Below, piece after piece: positions 5,878 through 12,408 of a stretch of 36,835 nt of DNA (position 1 is its first letter; each line of letters starts with the position of its first letter). The stretch comes from a virus. Where the stretch lies: positions 1-36,835 of the IMG/VR virus record IMGVR_UViG_3300045922_000457; one strand, written 5' to 3'. The position numbers were made by a program, and so were the translations under genes. The notes under the pieces are model-generated. The model did not search any database. It was given only the letters and a program-made list of their open reading frames with translations, and was not told the origin of the DNA.

Positions 5878-6678
5878 ATGGAAAAGATTAAAATAGACAT
5901 GAGCGGGCTTCTCGCCGAAGCCGTATCGAAGCCTGGAATGATACTAGAAGCCTATTCGGCTTTTACTGGCCGATATTCAATCGGTAACCGACTTTGGGCA
6001 ATGCGGCAATGTGTCGAGCGTGGAATTCCAGTCGCGCCCATAGGGACTTTCAAGTTTTGGGAGTCCAAGGGACGACGCGTTAAGAAGGGCGAAAAGGCTT
6101 TATCCTTACTTGTGCCAGTAAAAATCAAAAAAAAAGACGAAAACGGAGAAGAGACTGACGAGAGTTTTGTGCTATTTAGGGCGGTAAACCGTTTTTTTAC
6201 CATGCACCAAACGGAGGGAGAAAATTACACGCCCGAATCTTTTGGTGAATGGAATCGTGACACCGCGCTTAAAAATCTCAATATCAATTTAGTAACTTTC
6301 GAGCATATGAACGGAAACGTGCAAGGTTATGCTTCTGGTAGAGATATCGCAATTAATCCAATGGCGCAATTACCGCATAAAACACTATTCCACGAGATTG
6401 CGCACGTCATTCTTGGCCACACCGATATCGAAGCGCATGACTCTTTCAATACGCCTAGAAATATCAAGGAAGTCGAGGCTGAAAGTGTAGCGCTCATTTG
6501 TTGTGAAGCATTGAAGCTTGAAGGTGCGGAGTATTGCCGAGGATATATTCAGAGTTGGCTTGGATCTAAAAATACTATTGAAGAAAAGTCGGCAAAACGC
6601 ATTTTTTCGGCTGCCAACAAAATCTTAGAAGCTGGCTACGAAAAAAGTGAAGAGGTCGAAAATGAAGACTGCGCTTGA
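5878..6678 (+). CDS. ArdC-like antirestriction protein with metallopeptidase motif
   Basis: The 266-aa product has an N-terminal region like ArdC (DUF1738-type) with FWESKGRRVKKGEKAL at about residues 60-75. A zincin-like domain follows: HEIAH at residues 172-176 (LFHEIAHVILGH), with a likely third zinc ligand in EVEAES (residues 198-203). ArdC proteins bind ssDNA and protect incoming DNA from type I restriction; in this phage it would act early in infection. The start at 5878 follows a modest AGGATG. It is flanked by two pentapeptide-repeat genes, which suggests a counter-defence island. A general ImmA/IrrE-like peptidase role is the alternative. Confidence 0.8.
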   Translation: MEKIKIDMSGLLAEAVSKPGMILEAYSAFTGRYSIGNRLWAMRQCVERGIPVAPIGTFKFWESKGRRVKKGEKALSLLVPVKIKKKDENGEETDESFVLFRAVNRFFTMHQTEGENYTPESFGEWNRDTALKNLNINLVTFEHMNGNVQGYASGRDIAINPMAQLPHKTLFHEIAHVILGHTDIEAHDSFNTPRNIKEVEAESVALICCEALKLEGAEYCRGYIQSWLGSKNTIEEKSAKRIFSAANKILEAGYEKSEEVENEDCA

Positions 6679-6808
6679 TATGCTCAAGTTTTTTGAGGCG
6701 GATCTTAACGATCCGCTTACCGAAAAAATCACGGACGATCTAAGAATGGCTTATCTTATTTATGTAAAACGAATCATTGAATTAATCGAAAACGAAAAGG
6801 AGAACTAA
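6662..6808 (+). CDS. Small protein (48 aa) overlapping the ArdC-like gene
   Basis: ATG 6662 lies 17 nt inside the end of the ArdC-like gene with AGAGGT upstream, and the frame runs to TAA 6808, 2 bp before the second pentapeptide gene. The product is acidic in the first half and helical (MAYLIYVKRIIELIEN). Its stop region contains the ribosome site of the next gene, which fits translational coupling. Function unknown; it fills the only gap in this operon. Confidence 0.6.
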   Translation: MKTALDMLKFFEADLNDPLTEKITDDLRMAYLIYVKRIIELIENEKEN

Positions 6809-6810
6809 AA

Positions 6811-7524
6811 ATGAAAACTTTTGAATTGAGAAAAAAAGACGGTGAAATTCTCTTCCAAAAAGAAGCCTATAGTTTTGAGGATGCTTTATTTAACGCTTCA
6901 TTCTATGAAAAGGTGAATATTTCCGGAGCCGATTTAAGAAACAAAACACTTCGTTGCTTGAAGTTAAAAAACAATGACTTATCTGAAATTGACTTTTCAA
7001 ATTCGACGCTTGAAAACTGTTATTTTGATGGTTCTATTTTGAAAAAATGTAACTTTTCGAATGCAATAATCAGAAATTGCAATTTCAGTAATGCAAAGTT
7101 GTTAGAATGCAATTTCGATGGTTGCAAAATCTTTGGAACAGAATTCAAAGATTCAGAGCTTAAAAAAGCTAGTATCAATTACGCAATAGTTTACTCTTGC
7201 GATTTTGAAAATTCCAAAACGACAGAATCTATTATATCCTTCTCTGATCTATCTTTGTGTAATTTTGTAAGATCATATCTTTTAAAAACAAACATAAATG
7301 AATGCCATGGATTTAAGGTTTATTTTGAAAATGCCGACTTGTCAGAAAGTACTTTTAAAAAGTGCGTGTTCCACAAGCCTTCATTTAGAATGGCAAAAAT
7401 AAAAAATGCTAGTTTTGATGATATTAGAATCGATCTTTCTAGTGAGGTAGGAATTAATCACGCTAGAGCGTTCTTTTTAAACAATTCGAGATTTTGTGAA
7501 TATATGGTTTTCACAAAAGACTAA
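6811..7524 (+). CDS. Pentapeptide-repeat protein 2 (237 aa)
   Basis: This is a paralogue of the protein at 4849. It shares the N-terminal K-x-K-x-G-(D/E)-I-x pattern (MKTFELRKKDGEILFQ), the same spacing to the first repeat and about 30 pentapeptide repeats (NISGADLRNK, CNFSNAIIRNCNFSNAKLLE), predicting a beta-helix of about the same length. The two copies flank the ArdC-like gene, so one could have arisen by local duplication, followed by strong divergence. The ATG follows AAAAGGAG by 8 nt. DNA mimicry against gyrase or restriction enzymes is inference from the family and the context. Confidence 0.85.
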   Translation: MKTFELRKKDGEILFQKEAYSFEDALFNASFYEKVNISGADLRNKTLRCLKLKNNDLSEIDFSNSTLENCYFDGSILKKCNFSNAIIRNCNFSNAKLLECNFDGCKIFGTEFKDSELKKASINYAIVYSCDFENSKTTESIISFSDLSLCNFVRSYLLKTNINECHGFKVYFENADLSESTFKKCVFHKPSFRMAKIKNASFDDIRIDLSSEVGINHARAFFLNNSRFCEYMVFTKD

Positions 7525-7536
7525 AGGTAACAAAAT

Positions 7537-7583
7537 GTGCTTAGTCGTTTTATTTAAAAATGTTTTAAGCAATTTATTTTTTT
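7537..7583 (+). terminator. Possible intrinsic terminator after pentapeptide gene 2
   Basis: GCTTA near 7539 can pair with TAAGC near 7567, with additional TTTT/AAAA pairing inside. A T-rich tract TTTATTTTTTT follows. The stem is weak. As with the first pentapeptide gene, it stands just before a twin GTGTAA promoter motif. Confidence 0.35.
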
Positions 7584-7584
7584 C

Positions 7585-7612
7585 TTGAAAATAAGTGTAA
7601 AATGTGTAAAAA
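7585..7612 (+). promoter_or_regulatory. Early promoter with twin GTGTAA motif (copy 3)
   Basis: TTGAAA (7585-7590) is 16 bp from TAAAAA (7607-7612), and GTGTAAAAT plus GTGTAAAA occupy 7595-7611 with the same 9-nt period as copies 1 and 2. It drives the clamp-like gene at 7640. Confidence 0.5.
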
Positions 7613-7639
7613 AATAACCAAGAAAAGGAGAACGAAAAA

Positions 7640-8251
7640 ATGAATACAATACCAATTGAAGCATTAAAACATATTGAAACTGCGATGAAAGAAGTCTGCT
7701 CTAATGATGAAGCTAGAAAAAATCTTCAATTTGTGTATCTGACTTTCGATGGAAAAAAGGTTAAAGTACAAGCATCCAACGGATACATAATGACAGAAAG
7801 ATTTTTTAATTGTGAAACTGACTTCACTGGCGAATACCAGATAAGCAAAGATCTTCTTAAGGTAGTTTCATTATTGATAAAAGAAAAGGGTCACCATTAT
7901 CTAATGGTAAAAGATGGAGATAACATAAAAATATGTCTATACAATAGACCGGTCGAGGTGTTTTTAACTCCATCAAAAGATAATAAACCGTGTTTTGACA
8001 AGGTCATGAAAGACCATAAAAACATAAAATACAGCATAAGATGCGGCAATGAAAATGAAACTTTTATCGATGTTGAGTTTAATCCTGAACTACTATTAAA
8101 AGTTTTTAAGGCCATGAAAATTCATAGAAATGAGAAGGGAATCAGAGTCAGAATTTCACTAACCAACAAAAACGGTATCATATCTCAACGTCCTGTGGCT
8201 ATGGTCATAGATAGAGGTCACGACACTGCCTTGTTGATGCCAATGATGTAA
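7640..8251 (+). CDS. Sliding-clamp-like protein (DnaN-like, shortened)
   Basis: The 203-aa product begins with an ALKHIETAMKEVC helix. A strand set follows, including LTFDGKKVKVQASNGYIM and the EYQISKDLLKVV segment, as in a beta-clamp domain. It ends in DTALLMPMM, which resembles the VMPMRL-type end of bacterial DnaN. Clamps encircle DNA and tether polymerases and repair enzymes. The normal subunit has three domains (~370 aa), so this one would have to form a different oligomer. The GAAAAGGAG ribosome site is clear. No phage polymerase is present, so it may recruit or divert the host replisome. The assignment is by fold-like features only. Confidence 0.5.
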   Translation: MNTIPIEALKHIETAMKEVCSNDEARKNLQFVYLTFDGKKVKVQASNGYIMTERFFNCETDFTGEYQISKDLLKVVSLLIKEKGHHYLMVKDGDNIKICLYNRPVEVFLTPSKDNKPCFDKVMKDHKNIKYSIRCGNENETFIDVEFNPELLLKVFKAMKIHRNEKGIRVRISLTNKNGIISQRPVAMVIDRGHDTALLMPMM

Positions 8252-8517
8252 TGAACATGAAAAAATTCATAGTGACCTTTTTTGACGACAGAAAAGGTTG
8301 CGGTTATGCCGTACCAATAGATGGAAGTCTCATGGAAGAGGCTTTTATTCATTATTCAGAAATTAAAGATACCCCCTTTAAGACTCTTATAAGAGGTAAG
8401 GTTATTTTAGCCGATATATATGGACTAATTTTAAAAAATATTCAAAAAACAAGCGAGTATATCGAGTTGGAGGAGGAAGAAAATGAAGACACAGTTGTTG
8501 ACACTCTCGAAAAATGA
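8251..8517 (+). CDS. Cold-shock-domain-like protein (88 aa)
   Basis: The start overlaps the clamp gene's stop as TAATG. FDDRKGCGYAVPIDG (residues 11-25) and AFIHYSEI (31-38), followed by FKTLIRGKV, match the order of the cold-shock OB-fold (KGxGFI, then FVHYSxI, then F-x-T-L-x-x-G-x-x-V). The usual RNP aromatic residues are only partly kept. Cold-shock proteins bind ssDNA or RNA. The last 15 residues are very acidic. It is likely a nucleic-acid chaperone working with the DNA-metabolism block; the similarity is distant. Confidence 0.5.
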   Translation: MNMKKFIVTFFDDRKGCGYAVPIDGSLMEEAFIHYSEIKDTPFKTLIRGKVILADIYGLILKNIQKTSEYIELEEEENEDTVVDTLEK

Positions 8518-8716
8518 TATGGAGTTACTTTCCGAACATATCGAAAGAATGGAAGATGAAAAGTACTATAAGTTTTGTGAGGACTTAGGTTTTTATCTAA
8601 AAAAATCTCTAGATAACAAGGGTTGCGAGCTTCAAGATTTTATCGATGACACGATTTCCAGCATAGAGGTAGAAGATAAAAAACCAGAGTTTTATGATAA
8701 TTATGACTACGAATAG
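8483..8716 (+). CDS. Small acidic protein (77 aa)
   Basis: It starts inside the end of the preceding gene with a strong GGAGGAGGAAG ribosome site just upstream of ATG 8483. The product is highly acidic, predominantly helical and ends in a Tyr/Asp tail (FYDNYDYE). There is no recognised domain. The acidity would also fit a DNA-mimic or an SSB-like tail partner, but this is speculation. It is the last gene before the palindrome at 8731. Confidence 0.65.
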   Translation: MKTQLLTLSKNDMELLSEHIERMEDEKYYKFCEDLGFYLKKSLDNKGCELQDFIDDTISSIEVEDKKPEFYDNYDYE

Positions 8717-8730
8717 ACTTGATTAAAGTG

Positions 8731-8749
8731 ACCATGATTATATCATGGT
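8731..8749. promoter_or_regulatory. 19-bp perfect palindrome upstream of rusA
   Basis: ACCATGAT, TAT, ATCATGGT form a perfect inverted repeat ending 3 bp before the rusA start codon. In DNA it looks like an operator for a dimeric regulator. In mRNA it would be a hairpin occupying the place of a ribosome site. No Shine-Dalgarno motif is otherwise visible for rusA. Confidence 0.55.
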
Positions 8750-8752
8750 TGC

Positions 8753-9133
8753 ATGAATGGATTCATAAAAATTAAGCCAGTACCAAAAGGAAGACCAAAG
8801 TTTGGAAATAAGTTTGCTTTTACGCCGAAAAAAACAAGAGAATACGAAAAAGCATTAAAAGATGAGTTATCGAAGATAATGACTTCATCGTCATTAACAC
8901 CGTTCGAATGCCCGATTCATGTTGAATTAAGTTTTTTTGTAATTAAGCCGAAAAAACCATCTAAACCATATCCAGTTGGAGATATTGATAACTATGTTAA
9001 GTCGTTTCTTGATGCAGCAAACGGTGTTTTGTTTTTAGATGATAAGCAAGTTTGCTCATTATCAGCAAAAAAGTCCTACGTAAATGAAAACGAGGGGATT
9101 TTCTTTCAAATAAAGAGTTGTGATTTTAAATGA
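8753..9133 (+). CDS. rusA: RusA-family Holliday junction resolvase
   Basis: The 126-aa length is typical of RusA. It has the KPVPKGRPKFG start, the central DIDNYVKSFLDAANGVLFLDD block (Asp77, Asp79, Lys83, Asp87, Asp96, Asp97) holding the acidic metal-binding residues, and the usual short beta end. RusA enzymes cut four-way junctions symmetrically and resolve recombination or replication intermediates before packaging. The gene lies in a DNA-metabolism run with a RecB/Cas4-like nuclease and a Sak4-like ATPase. Translation is probably controlled by the palindrome directly upstream. Its 3' end overlaps a convergent minus-strand gene by 8 bp. Confidence 0.88.
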   Translation: MNGFIKIKPVPKGRPKFGNKFAFTPKKTREYEKALKDELSKIMTSSSLTPFECPIHVELSFFVIKPKKPSKPYPVGDIDNYVKSFLDAANGVLFLDDKQVCSLSAKKSYVNENEGIFFQIKSCDFK

Positions 9134-9383
9134 TCCCAAGAGTTTTCAATGCTTCTTTTTGCTCATCCGATAGATCATCTAGTTTCAATTTAACGTATTT
9201 TTTGATTCTTTTTAGCCTTATTTTTCTTTTTTGCTCCTCAATGTAGCCGTGTACGAAACAATTATATATTTCCTCCTCTTTCATGAATAGCCTTGCTTGC
9301 TCTATGCTTGCCGGAACAGCCACGATTCCGGAATACTCTTTGCCGCGATATTTAAATTTCAATTCTATTTTTGGTATTTCCAT
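9126..9383 (-). CDS. Unknown small protein on the opposite strand (85 aa)
   Basis: This is the only likely minus-strand gene within the early unit. The product has a beta-rich start (IELKFKYRGKEYSGIVAV), a helical middle and a very basic KRKIRLKRIKKYVKLKL segment, ending in a DDLSDEQKEALKTLG helix. It looks protein-like, and the two plus-strand genes leave exactly this space for it. Its ATG has no clear ribosome site, and it diverges from the gene at 9446. It could be a small regulator or nucleic-acid-binding protein. Confidence is moderate because orientation and missing ribosome site are unusual here. Confidence 0.5.
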   Translation of the reverse strand: MEIPKIELKFKYRGKEYSGIVAVPASIEQARLFMKEEEIYNCFVHGYIEEQKRKIRLKRIKKYVKLKLDDLSDEQKEALKTLGII

Positions 9384-9409
9384 GCATTACAATTTATTAA
9401 AAAAAAACC

Positions 9410-9437
9410 TTGCATTCAAGAAAAATCGGTGTAAAAC
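9410..9437 (+). promoter_or_regulatory. Early promoter (single GTGTAA copy)
   Basis: TTGCAT (9410-9415) lies 16 bp from TAAAAC (9432-9437), and the -10 region reads GGTGTAAAAC, like one half of the twin motif. The predicted transcript start lies about 1-3 nt before ATG 9446, so the mRNA could be nearly leaderless. Confidence 0.4.
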
Positions 9438-9445
9438 ATATATTC

Positions 9446-9889
9446 ATGATACAAAATAGTATTATTGCAAAGATTAAAAAGACCGCAACTGTAGAACAAA
9501 GGGCATTTAATGATAACGCTTCTAATAGAGCTAAAGATTATATTCGTAAGGCTTTTGAAGAGATTAAGCCATACGGAGCCATCCATGCTGAGACAATTGT
9601 TCTATCGTTTTTTACGACTAACGACATAATCACCGGTAAAACAGAGGCCGGACTTGTTTCTTACAAGGTCTTAGCAAAAGATGTCGACGGAAAAGAATAT
9701 GAGCTTTCACCAGAGATTAGACAACAATTTCTAACCGAGGCAAGGGATCGTCTTTGGGAGTTAATGGGTGCTAAGTTGTTTAAGGGTGGGGCGAAAACCA
9801 CTGAGCAGGTTTTAGATGAGCTAAGGGATGCAGGGGCTTCGAACGAAGTTATTAATGATTTCAAGAAGGAGCAAGGCCTAAATGATTAA
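9446..9889 (+). CDS. Unknown early protein (147 aa)
   Basis: The frame opens with TTG at 9410, inside the promoter, so ATG 9446 (MIQNSIIAKIKKTATVEQ) is the better start even though it has no Shine-Dalgarno motif. The middle is an alpha/beta mixture (ETIVLSFFTTNDIITG), and the C-terminal third contains a small UBA-like helical run (TEQVLDELRDAGASNEVINDF). I do not recognise the family. It heads the recombination operon (RHH protein, nuclease, Sak4-like ATPase), with an 8-bp overlap into the RHH gene. Confidence 0.65.
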   Translation: MIQNSIIAKIKKTATVEQRAFNDNASNRAKDYIRKAFEEIKPYGAIHAETIVLSFFTTNDIITGKTEAGLVSYKVLAKDVDGKEYELSPEIRQQFLTEARDRLWELMGAKLFKGGAKTTEQVLDELRDAGASNEVINDFKKEQGLND

Positions 9890-10100
9890 CTATAACGATT
9901 TATATAAAACCATTCGAATAAGAAAAGAGGTTTACGAGAAGCTAATTAGTCTCGGAGTGTTTGGAGACACAATGAGTACTATAGTCAATAGATTGATTGA
10001 AAAATATTTGGAGGGTCAAAAAAATGCAGAAGAAGCTTCTTCAAGTTCAGGAAATATCAGGACAAAAAATAGTAAACATAAGCGGATCAAGTCTCTTTGA
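9882..10100 (+). CDS. Ribbon-helix-helix-like small protein (72 aa)
   Basis: Residues ~10-44 (IRIRKEVYEKLISLG followed by MSTIVNRLIEKYLE) fit a ribbon-helix-helix or antitoxin-type DNA-binding fold: a short basic strand and two helices. The tail is Ser/Lys-rich and disordered, and it overlaps the next gene's coding sequence by 77 nt. AAGGAG lies upstream. No toxin gene is adjacent, so a transcriptional regulator of the early operon is more likely than a toxin-antitoxin pair. Confidence 0.6.
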   Translation: MINYNDLYKTIRIRKEVYEKLISLGVFGDTMSTIVNRLIEKYLEGQKNAEEASSSSGNIRTKNSKHKRIKSL

Positions 10101-10908
10101 TCTTGCGTGCGCAAGAAAAGCAAAGTTTAAGTATATCGACGGGGCTGTTCCAGAGTCTAAACTTTCCGCCAAGTTTGGTACCGCAATACACCATGCTTTA
10201 GCTGAGTTTTACAAAGAAAAACCAAGCAATCGTAGCGACTCGCTTCTAGTAAACGCATTTAATGAAGTGTGGAAAGAAGAGGGTGACGATTTAAGAAACG
10301 CTGAAACAGCGGAAAAGATGCTAAGAAATTATTGGAACACTTTTGGAAAAGACGAAAATTACGAAGTATTGGTAGATTCAATCGGACCTGTTGTTGAACG
10401 CGAGTTTGATGTTCATCTAAAGGTTGTTGATGGCATTCAGTACAGGCTTACTGGAACTATAGACCTTGTTTTGAAATACAAAGAAACAGGCGAGATTATA
10501 ATAATGGATCACAAAACTTCAAAATCGCTTGGTGGTGAATTCATAAACAGGTATCGTCTTAATTCTCAAATGATCGGTTATTGCTACGCAGCTTCAAGAT
10601 TGTTTAACACAAACATATCAAGATACGTTATCAATGGTCTTCAGGTTGCAAAAACAAAGCAATCTATCACACGATTTCAAGGATATGTTAATGGATTTCA
10701 GTTAGACCAATATATTAAAGACACTTTAGCGAAAGTATCCGCTTTTGTCTCCTTTTCAGATAATGGGTACTTTCCAAGGGCCTTGTCATCAGAGTGCTCT
10801 TCCTACGGCGGGTGTCCATTTTTGGATGCTTGCAGCGCTTTAAGCGATGATGAGGCCCAAAACTTTATCTTGTCCATCAAGAATGGAGTCAGCTATGTCC
10901 TCGAATAG
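10024..10908 (+). CDS. RecB/Cas4-like PD-(D/E)XK nuclease with Fe-S cysteines
   Basis: In the 294-aa product, the motifs are GTAIHHAL (His55/56), GTID (Asp147), MDHKTS (Asp162, Lys164) and SQMIGY (Gln182), the standard order of the RecB-type nuclease core. Cys29 near the N terminus and Cys258, Cys264 and Cys270 near the C terminus fit a Cas4/AddB-like 4Fe-4S cluster. I start at ATG 10024 with GGAGGG 8 nt upstream; the frame extends to 9997 within the RHH gene. It probably resects DNA ends for recombination with the Sak4-like ATPase encoded two genes on. No CRISPR array is present, so a Cas4 adaptation role is unlikely. Confidence 0.85.
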   Translation: MQKKLLQVQEISGQKIVNISGSSLFDLACARKAKFKYIDGAVPESKLSAKFGTAIHHALAEFYKEKPSNRSDSLLVNAFNEVWKEEGDDLRNAETAEKMLRNYWNTFGKDENYEVLVDSIGPVVEREFDVHLKVVDGIQYRLTGTIDLVLKYKETGEIIIMDHKTSKSLGGEFINRYRLNSQMIGYCYAASRLFNTNISRYVINGLQVAKTKQSITRFQGYVNGFQLDQYIKDTLAKVSAFVSFSDNGYFPRALSSECSSYGGCPFLDACSALSDDEAQNFILSIKNGVSYVLE

Positions 10909-11089
10909 TGAAATTGACTGGCTTTTTTCTTGTATAAGATACGAGCTGGATCGATTAGGAGTTCTGTCTGGCAGTAAAAACACACAAGTTTTAGTCCAGT
11001 TAATTGATGATCTGGAACACCAATTAGACAAAATCATCAAAAATAAGGAGTTAGAACATGGCGAAACTAGGCAGTCTATTAAGGGATAG
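10895..11089 (+). CDS. Small helical protein (64 aa)
   Basis: It starts at ATG 10895 with GGAG upstream, overlapping the nuclease by 14 bp and the ATPase by 32 bp. The product is mostly helical and acidic in the middle (LVQLIDDLEHQLDKIIKN), consistent with a coiled-coil partner protein. The nested overlaps on both sides suggest tight co-translation with the recombination enzymes. No family recognised. Confidence 0.6.
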   Translation: MSSNSEIDWLFSCIRYELDRLGVLSGSKNTQVLVQLIDDLEHQLDKIIKNKELEHGETRQSIKG

Positions 11090-11801
11090 AAAACTAAAGT
11101 TAATGCTGATAGGAGAATCTGGAACAGGAAAAACTTGCGCCACAATGTCAATAAAGGGCAACATAAAGGTTGCAGACTTTGACAATAAAGCAGTAAGTGC
11201 TGCCGCATTTTATGAAGATACAGATCCCACTGTATTAGAAAGAGTTGATGTTGAGCAGTTTGATACAGGAGACAAGGTTTCTGCATATAAAAAGTTTCAA
11301 GAATGGCTTTCAGAAATAGAGGCATCCCCCAAGAAGCCGGATGTTATCACACTTGATAGCGTGACCCTTTATTCTGAAAGCCTTATGGCTTTTGTGATGA
11401 ATGTAGTAAACAAGGCTGAAAAGCGTCCCAACAATATATCTCCAGTTCTTCGTGATTATGGTGTAGCGAATGCACTTTTTAAACAAGACATTGGAAGACT
11501 GATTGCTCTTCCTTGCCATGTTATATGTGTTTGCCACTCTGCTGATATTAAAAACGAAGATGGAGCAGTCGTTGGAAGAAGGCCGCTTTTGTCTGGTCAG
11601 TTGGTAGACTACGCTCCTAGAATCTTTAGAGAAGTCTGGTGGACTTCGAAACAAAGAGATAAAGATGGGAACATTAGCCATGTTGCAATCTCTAAGTCTG
11701 AGAGGCTTATTACTGCTACACAGATTAAAAATCTTCCTCCAGTGTTTCCACTTAACTTGCAGTATGCAATAGATTTGATGAATAAAGGAGTATCGAAATG
11801 A
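11058..11801 (+). CDS. Sak4-like RecA-fold ATPase
   Basis: The 247-aa product has Walker A GESGTGKT (residues 19-26) and Walker B DVITLDS (95-101), followed by HVICVCHSADIKNEDG, an arrangement typical of phage AAA_24/Sak4 proteins. These promote single-strand annealing or strand exchange with a cognate ssDNA-binding protein; the DUF669-like gene next door fits that partner. AAGGAG lies upstream of the start. It would act in recombination-dependent replication or repair of phage DNA. A general RecA-fold ATPase is the safe reading; Sak4 is the best guess by size and neighbour. Confidence 0.78.
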   Translation: MAKLGSLLRDRKLKLMLIGESGTGKTCATMSIKGNIKVADFDNKAVSAAAFYEDTDPTVLERVDVEQFDTGDKVSAYKKFQEWLSEIEASPKKPDVITLDSVTLYSESLMAFVMNVVNKAEKRPNNISPVLRDYGVANALFKQDIGRLIALPCHVICVCHSADIKNEDGAVVGRRPLLSGQLVDYAPRIFREVWWTSKQRDKDGNISHVAISKSERLITATQIKNLPPVFPLNLQYAIDLMNKGVSK

Positions 11802-12391
11802 TTAACGAAAGAAACAGTGATTTTTATCAATTCACTGAAAATGACGACACGTTTGAAGAAAACAAAAAAAACGATGATTTTAGTTTTGACTCAGTACCAA
11901 TGGGGATTGATGAACATGGAAATGAAATACCAGATGAGATTATTATCGATTCTTTTGGTGGAGATCCAAGCAAAAGAAAAGGGAAATTCATAAAGAGGAT
12001 AGTCCCAACTGGTTATTACGTCTGCGAAATTAAAAAGTCCAGATTTGTAAGAAAAGAAAAGGGTCATTATGCTGGCCATATTGGAATTGAGTTTGGAATG
12101 AAGATTTTAAGGGGTGAATATAAGGGTCAATTTTTATGGGTTGACTACATGGTTGAAGCACCAAAGACTCCGCATCAGAAAGATTATCGTTGGGCGTTTG
12201 AGTATTTTTTAAAAGCTGCAAGGCCCGATTTTAAAGTTGGGGATGCAGTAAGGCCGCATGAGTTTATTGGTTGCAAGCTTGAGGTTCAGTATGACAATCC
12301 AAACAATAAAAAGTATGGATATGTCAGAGCTTGCTTCCCGCATGTGGAAATTGGTGGAGTCCCCGTGGATCCGTTGAATGAAGAGTTCTAA
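11798..12391 (+). CDS. DUF669-like ssDNA-binding protein
   Basis: It is coupled to the ATPase by an ATGA overlap. After an acidic, probably disordered N terminus (~60 residues) comes an OB-fold-like core with PTGYYVCEIKKSR, GHIGIEFGMKILRGEYKG and a FIGCKLEVQY strand. This is the order seen in DUF669 proteins that travel with Sak4 ATPases. The likely role is coating ssDNA and loading the ATPase during recombination. The acidic extension is N-terminal rather than C-terminal as in classic SSB. Confidence 0.65.
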   Translation: MINERNSDFYQFTENDDTFEENKKNDDFSFDSVPMGIDEHGNEIPDEIIIDSFGGDPSKRKGKFIKRIVPTGYYVCEIKKSRFVRKEKGHYAGHIGIEFGMKILRGEYKGQFLWVDYMVEAPKTPHQKDYRWAFEYFLKAARPDFKVGDAVRPHEFIGCKLEVQYDNPNNKKYGYVRACFPHVEIGGVPVDPLNEEF

Positions 12392-12408
12392 TTATTGGAG
12401 GTCATATT

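Noticed and set aside
7531-7590. 17-codon ORF after pentapeptide gene 2
   Set aside because: It is too short and lies within the terminator-like hairpin and promoter region.
9882-10100. Toxin-antitoxin pair starting with the ribbon-helix-helix gene
   Set aside because: The adjacent gene is a DNA nuclease with clear phage-recombination motifs, not a toxin.
10024-10908. Cas4 as part of a CRISPR system
   Set aside because: The Cas4-like nuclease stands with Sak4-like and RusA genes and no cas1, cas2 or array exists, so a recombination role is preferred.
10840-11325. Long minus-strand ORF over the nuclease and ATPase genes
   Set aside because: It lies opposite well-supported genes with Walker and RecB motifs, lacks a ribosome site, and is rich in Leu/Ser as an antisense shadow.
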